A stretch of DNA of 21,179 bases from Verrucomicrobiales bacterium (GTDB taxonomy: Bacteria > Verrucomicrobiota > Verrucomicrobiia > Verrucomicrobiales > Akkermansiaceae). The translations under genes and the position numbers were made by a program. The stretch's first letter is position 1. Each line of letters starts with the position of its first letter. Location: the NCBI GenBank assembly GCA_002729295.1, contig PBTU01000137.1, positions 1 through 21,179 of the forward strand, in the 5' to 3' direction. Of the stretch, positions 6,423 to 15,141 are shown piece by piece. The notes beneath the pieces were generated by a model. That model was not told the DNA's origin. It was given only the letters and a program-made list of their open reading frames with translations, and searched no databases.

Positions 6423-7400
6423 ATGAGCAAGCGAGTTCTCCTCACCACGACGTCTTTCCAGGATACTCCTGGAACACACCAAGATCTCCTCAACTCCCAG
6501 GACTGGGAGATCATACGCGCTCGCGGGCCACTTTCCGAAGCAGAAATGCTCGATCTCTCCGGCGACTTCGACGCCTTTCTTTGTGGAGATGACGCCATCA
6601 CTTCCTCCGTCATCGACAAGTCGCTCCCCCGCCTTCAGACCATTTCCAAATACGGCATCGGCCTCGACAAGATCGATGTCGAATACGCCACCGAAAAGAA
6701 AATCCCCGTCCTCTTTACCCCCGGCGTCAATCATACCACCGTCGCTGAACACACCTTCGGACTCCTTCTCGGTATCACCAAAGACATCCAATCCAATGCC
6801 GTTGCCGTGCAAAATGGCGAGTGGGTCGCCGGATGGAAAAAGCCCGTAGGTAACGAAATTATGGGCAAGACCATCGGTATCCTCGGCCTCGGACGAATCG
6901 GCAAGGAGGTCGCCATACGCGCCAAAGCCTTCGGCATGAAAATCATCGCCTTCGACCCCTACTTCGACGAAACCTTTGGCGAAAAGCATAGCGTCAAGAA
7001 GTGCGCTGACATGGACGAAGTTCTGCACAACTCCGATGTCGTCTCTCTCCACTGTTTCCTCACCAAGGAAACCGAAGACATGATTAACGTAACCAAGATT
7101 GCCGAAATGCGCGACGGGGTCATTGTTCTCAACTGCGCCCGTGGCGAACTCGTCAACACCAACGACATCGCCGGTGCTCTCAAGAGTGGCAAGGTGGGCG
7201 GGTACGGGGCCGACGTTCTCGACGCCGAACCACCAGCGCCCGATCACATTCTCATCGGTGCCCCCAATTGTATCATCACGTCGCACATCGGATCCCGCAC
7301 CCACGAATCTGTCCAGCACCAGGCCAACCGATGCCTCCACAACGCGATTAATTTCTTCGCCGGCGAAGACGACGTCCTCTGTGCCAATGGTGTTCTCTAG
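6423..7400 (+). CDS. D-isomer 2-hydroxyacid dehydrogenase, phosphoglycerate dehydrogenase-like
   Basis: This is a protein of about 325 residues. I start at ATG 6423 (MSKRVLLTTTSFQ); an in-frame GTG at 6366 abuts the lpxA stop and gives an unlikely N-terminus. The NAD-binding Rossmann motif GLGRIG is at residues 155-160, followed by an acidic residue in AFDPYFDE that favours NAD. The catalytic set is visible: Arg240 in NCARGELV, Glu269 in LDAEPP and His288 in SHIGSRT. The stretch YGIGLDKIDVEYA and VAEHTFGLLLG are typical of the phosphoglycerate dehydrogenase branch. There is no C-terminal ACT domain, so it is a short-form enzyme. It reduces or oxidises a 2-oxo/2-hydroxy acid; 3-phosphoglycerate, hydroxypyruvate or a sugar acid are all possible. 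The sugar-acid-type kinase 35 bases downstream favours a carbohydrate-related substrate over serine synthesis. Confidence 0.88.
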   Translation: MSKRVLLTTTSFQDTPGTHQDLLNSQDWEIIRARGPLSEAEMLDLSGDFDAFLCGDDAITSSVIDKSLPRLQTISKYGIGLDKIDVEYATEKKIPVLFTPGVNHTTVAEHTFGLLLGITKDIQSNAVAVQNGEWVAGWKKPVGNEIMGKTIGILGLGRIGKEVAIRAKAFGMKIIAFDPYFDETFGEKHSVKKCADMDEVLHNSDVVSLHCFLTKETEDMINVTKIAEMRDGVIVLNCARGELVNTNDIAGALKSGKVGGYGADVLDAEPPAPDHILIGAPNCIITSHIGSRTHESVQHQANRCLHNAINFFAGEDDVLCANGVL

Positions 7401-7435
7401 TTTTTCAACAATTTCTCAACTTAGTAAATAATCCC

Positions 7436-8536
7436 ATGTCCCTAGACATCAAACCAGCCTCAGAATGCGCCTACGATATCTTGTCGATGGGCGAAATCAT
7501 GCTCCGTCTCGATCCCGGTGACGGCCGCGTTCGCACCACCCGTCAATTCCAGGCCTGGGAAGGCGGTGGGGAATACAACGTTGCCCGTGGACTCCGTCGC
7601 TGCTTCGGCAAGCGCGCCGCCGTCCTCACCGGGTTTGTCGATAACGAAGTCGGACGCCTCCTCGAAGACCTCATTCTCCAGGGTGGCGTCGATACCCAGT
7701 TTATTAAGTGGGCAGACTTCGACGGACTTGGAGTGGCCGCGCGAAACGGACTCAACTTTACCGAACGCGGCTTCGGTGTGCGCGCCGCAAAAGGCACCTC
7801 CGACCGCGGGCACACTGCAGCCTCCCAACTCACCGTCGACGACTTCGACTTCGAACACATCTTCGGAACCCTCGGCGTCCGCTGGTTCCACACCGGTGGT
7901 ATATTCGCAGCCCTCTCCGAAGGCAATGCACAACTCACCATCGAGGCCTGCAAGATTGCCAAGAAGCACGGCACAATTGTTTCCTACGACCTGAACTACC
8001 GTCCTTCGCTTTGGAAATCCATCGGTGGTCAGGCCAAGGCTCAGGAGGTCAACCGTGAGATCGCCAAGTATGTCGACGTCATGATTGGCAACGAGGAAGA
8101 CTTCACCGCCTGCCTCGGATTTGAAGTCGAAGGCGTTGACGGAGAAAACATCACCGGCATCGACATCTCTAATTTCAAGAAGATGATTGAAAAAGCCGTT
8201 GCCGAATTCCCTAACTTCAAAGCGACTGCGACAACACTCCGTGAAGTGCACACTGCTTCTGATAACGACTGGGCTGCTCTTGCCTGGCACGACGGTGAAT
8301 TTCACGATTCAGTCAACCGCGAGCACCTTGAAATCTTCGACCGCGTCGGCGGTGGTGATTCATTTGCATCCGGACTTATCTACGGATTTCTGGAATACAA
8401 CGACGCCGGTCAAGCCGTCGAATGGGGAGCCGCCCACGGCGCCCTCGCCATGACCACTCCCGGCGACACCACCATGGTGACCCGCGCTGAAGTAGCTAAA
8501 CTCGTCGGCGGAGGCTCCGCCCGCGTGGATCGATAG
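7436..8536 (+). CDS. PfkB-family sugar kinase, probable 2-keto-3-deoxygluconate kinase
   Basis: This 366-residue cytoplasmic kinase of the ribokinase/PfkB fold phosphorylates a sugar or sugar acid with ATP. Near the start LSMGEIMLRLDPGD and GGEYNVARGL give the substrate-binding region; the latter is the N-terminal signature. The C-terminal signature DRVGGGDSFASG spans residues 302-313, with catalytic base Asp308 in the anion-hole GGGD. SYDLNYRPSLW is characteristic of 2-dehydro-3-deoxygluconokinases, which is why KDG is the preferred substrate; a related keto-deoxy acid is possible, so I give no symbol. Its partner upstream is a 2-hydroxyacid dehydrogenase, and the pair may handle one sugar-acid pathway. 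Transcription ends at a strong hairpin terminator starting 21 bases after the stop. No pathway regulator or transporter is nearby. Confidence 0.88.
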   Translation: MSLDIKPASECAYDILSMGEIMLRLDPGDGRVRTTRQFQAWEGGGEYNVARGLRRCFGKRAAVLTGFVDNEVGRLLEDLILQGGVDTQFIKWADFDGLGVAARNGLNFTERGFGVRAAKGTSDRGHTAASQLTVDDFDFEHIFGTLGVRWFHTGGIFAALSEGNAQLTIEACKIAKKHGTIVSYDLNYRPSLWKSIGGQAKAQEVNREIAKYVDVMIGNEEDFTACLGFEVEGVDGENITGIDISNFKKMIEKAVAEFPNFKATATTLREVHTASDNDWAALAWHDGEFHDSVNREHLEIFDRVGGGDSFASGLIYGFLEYNDAGQAVEWGAAHGALAMTTPGDTTMVTRAEVAKLVGGGSARVDR

Positions 8537-8557
8537 ATCCTCCTACATTTTAACTAC

Positions 8558-8595
8558 AGCCCTGTCTCGCCCTCTGAGACATGGGCTTTTTGTTT
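8558..8595 (+). terminator. Strong intrinsic terminator after the sugar kinase gene
   Basis: AGCCC-T-GTCTC pairs with GAGAC-AT-GGGCT across a 7-base loop, giving an 11-bp stem with one bulged T, and is followed by TTTTTGTTT. It closes the rightward radC-to-kinase run and faces the convergent kinase-like gene. No comparable T tract exists on the minus-strand side. Confidence 0.88.
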
Positions 8596-8611
8596 CCATA
8601 ACGACGATAAT

Positions 8612-8630
8612 ATTCACTCTCTTTGTGAAT
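8612..8630. repeat. Small inverted repeat beyond the kinase-like gene
   Basis: ATTCAC and GTGAAT flank a 7-base spacer; a third copy of the half-site, GTGAAT, occurs at 8647. On the minus strand the hairpin lies 28 bases after the stop of the kinase-like gene, but it is not followed by a T run, so it is at best a weak 3'-end structure for that transcript. Confidence 0.3.
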
Positions 8631-8657
8631 GCTGGATGAAGGAATAGTGAATTCTAT

Positions 8658-11207
8658 TTACCTCACTCCCATCTCCACCAAGCGGTCGACGGTCCATTGG
8701 TGCCCCTCGCGAAACTCGAGTTGATCGCCCTCGTCTGCCTTCAATAACTTCCAGCATTCCTGAGCCTCCCGGAGATATCCAATCGCCAGGTCTTTCTTGC
8801 CAGCCAGATTGGCAGAGTGACCGAGATCTCCGCAAAGATAGGCGAGTGATCTTCGGACTGTCCCCGGATTTGGTCTCTTCGCTCCTGATTTTAAGAGGGC
8901 CGCCAATTCGTCATGAGCGGCACCGCCCAGCATCAACTCGTCGTCCTTCTTCCCTTGCTGACCCAAAATTCCGGCATGCTGCCATTTTAGAGAGGCAATA
9001 AGGTATCGAGCATCCCAATCTTCCGGCTCCTTCGTGATAACCGACTGCAATGAGGTAATTGATGTTTCCAGAAGCTTCCCAGCCTCAGCCGGTTTTCCTT
9101 CGTCTCTCAAGAAGGTGGCTAGAATTCCGTTTTGAGACGAAAGATCGAAGATCACATCAGGGTTACCGGGCATCTTGGCGAGGAGGCTGGAAAGTTTTTC
9201 GACTCCTTCCTTCGCAAGTTTTTCGGCCTCAAAGGATTTCCCTTCCTGCCAGAGAGCAACCGCTCTAGCTGCATTCGCGGAGGCAATTTGATATTCCAGA
9301 TCTGGATCTGGTTTTTCTTGTTTGGCGATGAGCTTGAGAAACTCCTTGGCAGCTTCACCACGAAGTTTCGCCACATCCTCGGTTGCGCCTGCCCCCTCAG
9401 CAGTTGCGGCTGCGGCAAGATAGGTTCGGCCAAGCGTCATGGCGAGGGCCTGATTCTCGGGGAACAACTTTGTCAGCTCGCGATATCCCTTTAAGCACTT
9501 CACATAAAACGCAAGAGCCGACTTTTCATTATCATTAGCTTCGGCATTCCGTGCTCGCACCAAATCCATTGCCGCCTCCGCGCGAATGCGCTCCTTTCCC
9601 TGATCGGGCCATGCGGATCGAATTGCCGCGCTTACCGAAGCAATGTCGTCGTCGATATTTTTTTCGGCTTGGGCGGATTTTAGAAGCAGCAATCGGAGGC
9701 TGGCTCGGGCCTTGCCTGCACTTGGCAGCCCCTCAACCTCCAAAGCGGATCGCAAGGCGGCTTCGCCTAATTGAACATCACCCTTCGCTAAAAGAATTTC
9801 AGCGTATCGCAGTCGCAAAGTCGCTGTTTGGGACTTCAATTCAGGTCTCGCACCCATCCCGCCAAGTTGCTCTTTAATCTTCTTTGCAAGAAAGGAAAGA
9901 CGTTCTTCACGACCTTCAAGAACGGGATACCCTTTCACCCCCTTTTCAAGGATCCATCGGAAAAGATGCTCGCTGGTTTCCAGCGCCGAAATGATTTCGT
10001 TTTGCGATTGGGACTGTTCGTTTGCGAGTGCCTTCTCCCGCTCTAGGGCATCCATTAAAAAACCCTGTTTTTCAACCCGGACACTTTCCAGATCAGATAT
10101 GGTGGCGGTAGTAGCGCTCCGATATTGCTCAAATTCAGTCTTCCTCTTTTCTGAAATGACTTTGTTTGTCCCAACGGTAATCCCCAAAATTGCGCCCAGT
10201 CCGATCGCGACCAAAGCACTCAGGATCGCCAGAGCGCGACTCGTTCGGCGAGCCTTGTGAGCTTTGTCGCGATCAATTCGTGGGCGCTTTTGTTCGGCTT
10301 CGACAATGAAGTCCCGCTCGATGGATTCGAAATAGCGAGCGACTTCGCGCATGTCGCTGGGTCGACCCATGGCATCAAGACCAAGGCAGAAATTAACCAT
10401 CTCCCAGCGGCGTAATTCCCTTTCGTCCTCAGCTTGACTTTGCCAGATGACATCGGGATCTGTCTCCAAACAGGCCGCGATACCCTCCCGATCCGAGTCG
10501 ACATGGAATCGTTCTTCAGTTCCCGGCGCGGGACTAAAGGGTGACAGGGTGTCATGACAACGCGGGAACCTACCCGTGAGCAAGCGGTATGCTAGCACGC
10601 CGAAGGCGTAGACATCCCACTGGTATCCGGCTTCCTCAAGATAACCCTCAGGATCTCGTAATTGCTCCGGCGGAGAATACAAAAGAGCGTCGCTGTATCC
10701 CAAATGATGAACTCCAGGCATCATGCCACTTGCGAAATCCGCCAGAAGCGGGCCTCCTTTGGGTCCAAGAAAGATGTTTCCCGGTTTGAGATTACCGTGG
10801 GCAACCTTCGCCTTGTGCATGGTGGCAAGGCGATTTGCGAGCTTGATAAGAAATGGCCAGGCTTTATCCGTCTGACAATAGTCGGCGAAAAAAATCTGAA
10901 GATTACGGGGGCGATATCGCTCAACGCCATCAACCATCTCCAACCGCTCGGCCATCAGAGGCATTACGAGACAGGCCGGACGAACATCAAGGGCATAGGC
11001 GTGAATCTGCACCGTGACGTTCTGAGCCCCAACATTCTGCAATCTGGCAATACGATTCTCCAACAATCCCGGATTTGAAGCCATGGAATCGAGAACTTTG
11101 ATGACGCAATCTTCCCCATTTGCTCCTCTGGCGTCGTAAACTGTCCCCGTCGCACCACTCCCGATTTCGGAGCGAATGGTAATTCCATCGATTATAGGTG
11201 GTTCCAT
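8658..11207 (-). CDS. Membrane-anchored Ser/Thr kinase-like protein, probable pseudokinase with TPR-like C-terminal half
   Basis: This is an 849-residue protein. Residues 8-295 are a protein-kinase fold: glycine loop IGSGATGTVY (15-24), ATP-anchoring VIK with Lys37, activation-segment end YSPPEQL (177-183) and DVYAFGV (198-204). Two catalytic motifs are altered. The HRD site reads HGN (137-139) in AHGNLKPGNIFL, replacing the catalytic Asp by Asn, and DFG reads DFA (157-159), keeping the metal-binding Asp but losing Gly. This suggests a pseudokinase or a weak, unusual kinase. A single membrane segment lies at about residues 323-346 (ALAILSALVAIGLGAILGITVG). It is followed by a coiled coil and then about 450 residues of Ala/Leu/Lys-rich helices with paired-helix spacing, resembling TPR repeats, probably on the outer side. 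Such kinases are numerous in Planctomycetota and Verrucomicrobiota. It is divergent from the DUF1501 gene over 139 bases, so shared regulation is possible. Confidence 0.88.
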   Translation of the reverse strand: MEPPIIDGITIRSEIGSGATGTVYDARGANGEDCVIKVLDSMASNPGLLENRIARLQNVGAQNVTVQIHAYALDVRPACLVMPLMAERLEMVDGVERYRPRNLQIFFADYCQTDKAWPFLIKLANRLATMHKAKVAHGNLKPGNIFLGPKGGPLLADFASGMMPGVHHLGYSDALLYSPPEQLRDPEGYLEEAGYQWDVYAFGVLAYRLLTGRFPRCHDTLSPFSPAPGTEERFHVDSDREGIAACLETDPDVIWQSQAEDERELRRWEMVNFCLGLDAMGRPSDMREVARYFESIERDFIVEAEQKRPRIDRDKAHKARRTSRALAILSALVAIGLGAILGITVGTNKVISEKRKTEFEQYRSATTATISDLESVRVEKQGFLMDALEREKALANEQSQSQNEIISALETSEHLFRWILEKGVKGYPVLEGREERLSFLAKKIKEQLGGMGARPELKSQTATLRLRYAEILLAKGDVQLGEAALRSALEVEGLPSAGKARASLRLLLLKSAQAEKNIDDDIASVSAAIRSAWPDQGKERIRAEAAMDLVRARNAEANDNEKSALAFYVKCLKGYRELTKLFPENQALAMTLGRTYLAAAATAEGAGATEDVAKLRGEAAKEFLKLIAKQEKPDPDLEYQIASANAARAVALWQEGKSFEAEKLAKEGVEKLSSLLAKMPGNPDVIFDLSSQNGILATFLRDEGKPAEAGKLLETSITSLQSVITKEPEDWDARYLIASLKWQHAGILGQQGKKDDELMLGGAAHDELAALLKSGAKRPNPGTVRRSLAYLCGDLGHSANLAGKKDLAIGYLREAQECWKLLKADEGDQLEFREGHQWTVDRLVEMGVR

Positions 11208-11346
11208 TGCAGGTAATTCCTAAGAAAGCTCGCTGATTCCCCCCCAAAAGTCCAGCTTGGCGGCCTATCTCCACAGTTGTTTTTTTTTATTCAGATGATT
11301 AAATAAATACCGTCCTACCGTAAATAACTACTAACCTCACCAGTTT
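11208..11346 (+). promoter_or_regulatory. Divergent promoter region between kinase-like gene and DUF1501 operon
   Basis: This 139-base gap separates two divergent start codons and must hold the promoter of at least the rightward operon. Its right half is AT-rich, with a run of nine T (11280-11288). A possible rightward promoter is TTGTTT (11277-11282), 17 bases, then TAAATA (11300-11305), only a modest match to the sigma-70 consensus. It would give a leader of about 35 bases before ATG 11347. No convincing operator was found. Confidence 0.35.
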
Positions 11347-12678
11347 ATGAAAAAAACTTGCTCCGGAAACCCCCTTGCCAGCGATTACTCCCGACGCGGA
11401 TTCCTTCAGGTCGGCCTCCTTGGCGGCCTTGGACTCACTCTTCCGCAATTCCTGCAGATGGAAGCGAAGGGAGCTCAAAAAGATTACAAGACCCGCGAGG
11501 GCGTCGCCAAATCGGTCATTCAGATCTTCCTTCCCGGCGGAATGGCGCATCAGGAATCCTGGGATCCCAAGCCTTTCGCTCCCTCGGAATACCGTGGTCC
11601 TTTTTCTCCAATCAACACCACCATTAAGGGCGAGAAATTCAGTCAATATCTCAAGGCAACCGCGAAAGTCGCCGACAAAATGACCATCATCCGCTCAATG
11701 GCACACGGTGAAGCGGCCCACGAACGCGGAACGCACAACATGTTTACCGGATACAAGCCTTCCCCAGCACTTGAGTATCCCTCCATTGGAGCGGTGGTCG
11801 CTCACGAACTCGGGGTTCGGAACAGCCTCCCACCTTACGTTTGCGTGCCCAGCGTTCCGAACGAGTTCGCTAACTCCGGCTACCTTTCTTCCGCTTATGG
11901 TCCTTTCGCCATTGGGGCAGATCCTTCCCGAGCAGATTTCAAAGTTCGCGATCTTAATCTGCCGAGCGGAGTCGATGACAAGCGTTTCTCACGCCGCCGC
12001 AGTCTTCTCGAGACTGTCGATAACCATTTCCGTGAGTTGGAAAAGTCAGACGCTCTGGATTCTATGGACGCGTTCTACCAGCACGCCTACAGTCTCATCT
12101 CCTCCCAGCAGGCGCGCGAGGCATTTAATTTAAAAGCCGAGCCGGAGGCTATTCGCGAGAAGTATGGCATGAACCAGCCGGGACAGCGTATGCTTCTGGC
12201 TCGTCGTCTTGTCGAGGCCGGAACGCGATTCGTCTCGCTCACCGCGGGTGGATGGGATCACCACGACAACATTAAGAGCGCCATGAGCAGAACGCTTCCA
12301 CCGGTTGACCAGGCGCTTGCGACTTTGATCTCCGACCTGGACGAACGGGGACTGCTCGACTCGACCCTCGTCATGGTGACTTCTGAATTCGGTCGCACGC
12401 CAAAAATCAACGCCACAGGTGGTCGCGATCACTGGCCACGTGTTTTCTCCGTCGCCCTCGCAGGTGGCGGAACGCATCGCGGTATGATCTACGGAAGCTC
12501 CGACGCCCTCGGCGCAGAGCCCGAGGAGGATCGCGTGGAGATCGAAGATCTCGCTACCACCGTCTACAACCAACTTGGCATCACGGGTGATAAGGAACTT
12601 ATGTCACCGGGCGACCGCCCCATCGAGATTGTCGATGGGGGAAATGTCATCGATGGAATTCTCGCCAAGAAAGCCTAG
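11347..12678 (+). CDS. DUF1501 family protein with Tat signal
   Basis: This 443-residue protein begins with a twin-arginine signal: SRRGFLQ at residues 15-21 followed by the hydrophobic GLLGGLGLTLPQFLQ. It should be exported folded, probably with a bound metal. The body shows the hallmarks of DUF1501: VIQIFLPGGMAHQESWDPKP, an IRSMAHGEAAHERGTHNM block, LTAGGWDHHDN, and the C-terminal SEFGRTPKIN followed by GGRDHWPRVFSVALAGGG. The many His and Asp residues in these blocks are probable metal ligands, as in the alkaline-phosphatase/sulfatase fold to which DUF1501 has been related. Its reaction is unknown. Genes of this family are usually paired with DUF1549/DUF1553 cytochrome-like proteins, as here, two genes downstream. 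It is first in the five-gene unit. No clear Shine-Dalgarno precedes the ATG. Confidence 0.92.
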   Translation: MKKTCSGNPLASDYSRRGFLQVGLLGGLGLTLPQFLQMEAKGAQKDYKTREGVAKSVIQIFLPGGMAHQESWDPKPFAPSEYRGPFSPINTTIKGEKFSQYLKATAKVADKMTIIRSMAHGEAAHERGTHNMFTGYKPSPALEYPSIGAVVAHELGVRNSLPPYVCVPSVPNEFANSGYLSSAYGPFAIGADPSRADFKVRDLNLPSGVDDKRFSRRRSLLETVDNHFRELEKSDALDSMDAFYQHAYSLISSQQAREAFNLKAEPEAIREKYGMNQPGQRMLLARRLVEAGTRFVSLTAGGWDHHDNIKSAMSRTLPPVDQALATLISDLDERGLLDSTLVMVTSEFGRTPKINATGGRDHWPRVFSVALAGGGTHRGMIYGSSDALGAEPEEDRVEIEDLATTVYNQLGITGDKELMSPGDRPIEIVDGGNVIDGILAKKA

Positions 12679-12717
12679 TCAGGCTTTTTATCCACAGAAC
12701 AAAAACTCCATTTCACA

Positions 12718-15141
12718 ATGAAGATTCTGCTCTCCATCTTAGCCCTGCTTTTATCAATTGCCACATCCTCAGCCTTCACCCCGAGCCTAACTCGCGTCGA
12801 ACCTCGTGGCGGCCAGATTGGCACCGAAGTCAAAGTGAGTTTTTACGGTGATCGTCTTTTCGAGCCCCAGGAAGTCATTCTCTACAAGCCGGGTATTACG
12901 GTTAAGTCTCTGGAAAAAGGAAAGGATCAAAAGAGCGCCAAAGCAATTCTGGTTATCTCAAAAGACGCAGCGCTCGGAGAGCACCCTCTTCGGCTACGTT
13001 GCAAAGCTGGCGTCAGCTACATGCGCTCATTCTGGGTGGGACAATTTCCTACTGTTCACGAAAAAAGAACCGAGGATCGAAAAGGTGACCTCAATAACGA
13101 ATTCGACAGCCCACAAGAGGTTTCCATGAACGTCACCGTCCAAGGTGTCGCCGACCGAGAAGATGCCGACTACTATCGCGTCAAAGCGAAGAAGGGTGAA
13201 CGACTTTCTGTCGAGGTCGAGGGGATGCGTTTGGGCCGGGTTAAATTTGATCCATACATTGCTATCCTCGACTCCAAAAGATTCGAGCTCGCCGTCAACG
13301 ACGACAGCCCGCTCTTGAAGCGCGATTGCGCTGCTTCGATCATTGTTCCGGAAGATGGCGAGTACACCGTCCTCGTTCGTGAATCATCCTACGAAGGAAC
13401 GACGGCCTGCCAATACCGGGTGCACATTGGAAACTTCCCCCGCCCCTTGGGTGTCTACCCACCAGCCGGAAAACCCGGTGAAGAAATCGAGCTTACTTTC
13501 ATCGGAGATCCCAGCGGCGACATCAAATCCAAGATCAAACTAGGCAGTGAAAAAGAGTCACATCACATCAAGTCGGGTAACCTTCTTTCCCCATCTGGGA
13601 ATCCCGTCCACATTTCTCCTCTCAACTATCTCAACGAGAAAGAGCCTAACGACAGCTCCAAAACCGCAAACCCTGTCGAGGATGCCCCTTCTGCTCCGAT
13701 CGCGTTTCACGGCATCATTTCCAAAGTAGAGGATAAGGACTGGTTCCGCTTCAAGGCCAAGAAAGGCGAAAAACTCCGTATCCAGGTTCTCTCAAGAGCG
13801 CTTCGTTCGCCTCTCGATTCTACTATCATTATTCGCTACGCGAAGGACGGAAAATACATCGGAGCAAACGACGATCAATCCGCGGGCATGCCCGATAGTC
13901 GTTATGATTTCGATGTTCCTGAAGATGGCGATTACACCGTGAACATCGCCGATAAGTTGGATCGAAAAAGCCCCGGCCACATTTACCGCATTGAAATCTC
14001 TAAGAAAGAGCCTGCGCTCTCACTCACTCTACCTCCACAGCAACGTGCCGACACGCAGCTCCGTAAGATGATTCAAATCCCTCGCGGAAACCGCATTGCC
14101 ATCGTGCCAAACATTTCCCGAGCCAACATTGGGTGCGACATCAACTTCCACGCTCCGAAACTTCCTCAAGGTGTCACGGTACAAACGCCTACCATCCCAA
14201 GGAACTTCAGCAACTTCCCCATCCTTTTCGAAGCGAAAGCCGATGCACCTATCGCCGGAGGACTTTACGCTTTCGAAATTGAAGATCCTAAAACGAAACT
14301 TCGCGGACCATTTAAAGAAAGGATTTCCCACGTCTACGTAAACAATCAAGGTGAGTTCCATTCGACGGATTCAGAACGACTCGCCGTTGCTGTCATTGAA
14401 GAAGCCCCCTTCCACTTGGACCTCTTCGCCCCGCCCGTTCCTTTGGTCCGAAACGGCACGATGAATCTTAAAATCACCGCGCGCCGCACCGAGGGTTACA
14501 CCAGGCCAATCACGGTAGCCATTCCCTGGAAACCAGCCGGAGTGGGAGCTCCCAACGAGGTCGTCATTCCAGAAGGGAAGAACGAAATCAACCTCACTCT
14601 TAATGCCAAGGGAGATGCTCCTCTCGCGGAATATAAAGTTCTTGTGACCGGACGCACCACCACGGACAAAGGAGAGGTCTTCGTGTCATCTAATTTCGCT
14701 CCGGTAAGAGTCAGTGAGCCTTACGTCAATCTCGCGCTCCAGATGGCCGCAACCGAGCCAGGAAAGAACACGACCATTATTGCCAAGGTTGAAACCCTCG
14801 AGAAGTTCGACGGCGAGGCCAAGGTCACTCTTCACGCTCTCCCTCACGGAGTCACCGCAACCGAGCACAGGATCAAGGCCGACACCACGGAACTTAGTAT
14901 TCCTCTCACGGTTACAGATGAAACCCGCAAAGGAAAACATGCGAACCTGTTCTGCCAGATCATTATTACCAAAAACGGGCATCCCATTCCCCATAATGTC
15001 GGACATGGCGGCACCCTCCGCGTCGATCCTCCACCACCGGCTCCCAAGAAAAAAGCTGATGCTCCCACTGTGGCAAAGAAGGAAGCTCCAAAAAAGCCTC
15101 TCTCTCGACTCGAGCAACTTCGCCAGGCCAAAGGACAATGA
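12718..15141 (+). CDS. Secreted protein with two PPC domains and Ig-like segments
   Basis: This 807-residue protein has a Sec signal peptide (LLSILALLLSIATSSA, cleavage about residue 19). The mature part starts with an IPT-like beta domain, VEPRGGQIGTEVKVSFYGD, of the kind that precedes PPC domains in these phyla. A first PPC (bacterial pre-peptidase C-terminal) domain follows at about 130-235 (VQGVADREDADYYRVKAKKGERLSVEV, EDGEYTVLVRES), then a second IPT-like segment (YPPAGKPGEEIELTFIGD). A second PPC domain lies at about 315-425 (NEKEPNDSSKTANP, KVEDKDWFRFKAKKGEKLRIQV, EDGDYTVNIADK). The rest is beta-rich, Ig-like, and the last ~40 residues are a Pro/Lys/Ala-rich tail. No catalytic motif is seen, so a binding or scaffold role outside the cytoplasm is likely. 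Its stop overlaps the start of the next gene (ATGA), showing translational coupling to the cytochrome-like protein. Confidence 0.88.
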   Translation: MKILLSILALLLSIATSSAFTPSLTRVEPRGGQIGTEVKVSFYGDRLFEPQEVILYKPGITVKSLEKGKDQKSAKAILVISKDAALGEHPLRLRCKAGVSYMRSFWVGQFPTVHEKRTEDRKGDLNNEFDSPQEVSMNVTVQGVADREDADYYRVKAKKGERLSVEVEGMRLGRVKFDPYIAILDSKRFELAVNDDSPLLKRDCAASIIVPEDGEYTVLVRESSYEGTTACQYRVHIGNFPRPLGVYPPAGKPGEEIELTFIGDPSGDIKSKIKLGSEKESHHIKSGNLLSPSGNPVHISPLNYLNEKEPNDSSKTANPVEDAPSAPIAFHGIISKVEDKDWFRFKAKKGEKLRIQVLSRALRSPLDSTIIIRYAKDGKYIGANDDQSAGMPDSRYDFDVPEDGDYTVNIADKLDRKSPGHIYRIEISKKEPALSLTLPPQQRADTQLRKMIQIPRGNRIAIVPNISRANIGCDINFHAPKLPQGVTVQTPTIPRNFSNFPILFEAKADAPIAGGLYAFEIEDPKTKLRGPFKERISHVYVNNQGEFHSTDSERLAVAVIEEAPFHLDLFAPPVPLVRNGTMNLKITARRTEGYTRPITVAIPWKPAGVGAPNEVVIPEGKNEINLTLNAKGDAPLAEYKVLVTGRTTTDKGEVFVSSNFAPVRVSEPYVNLALQMAATEPGKNTTIIAKVETLEKFDGEAKVTLHALPHGVTATEHRIKADTTELSIPLTVTDETRKGKHANLFCQIIITKNGHPIPHNVGHGGTLRVDPPPPAPKKKADAPTVAKKEAPKKPLSRLEQLRQAKGQ

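Noticed and set aside
6342..7340. 332-codon open frame on the minus strand
   Set aside because: It lies wholly antisense to the dehydrogenase gene, which has full catalytic motifs; the antisense translation has no recognisable domain and reflects third-position GC bias.
6423..7400. Naming the dehydrogenase serA
   Set aside because: It lacks an ACT domain, and the neighbouring sugar kinase points elsewhere; the family includes several substrates.
7460..8305. 281-codon open frame on the minus strand
   Set aside because: It is antisense to the PfkB kinase, whose signatures are intact; the translation is Val/Gly/Glu-rich shadow sequence without motifs.
8612..8630. Terminator for the kinase-like gene
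   Set aside because: The stem is only 6 bp, and on the minus strand it is followed by ATTATCG and not a T run, so I list it only as an inverted repeat.
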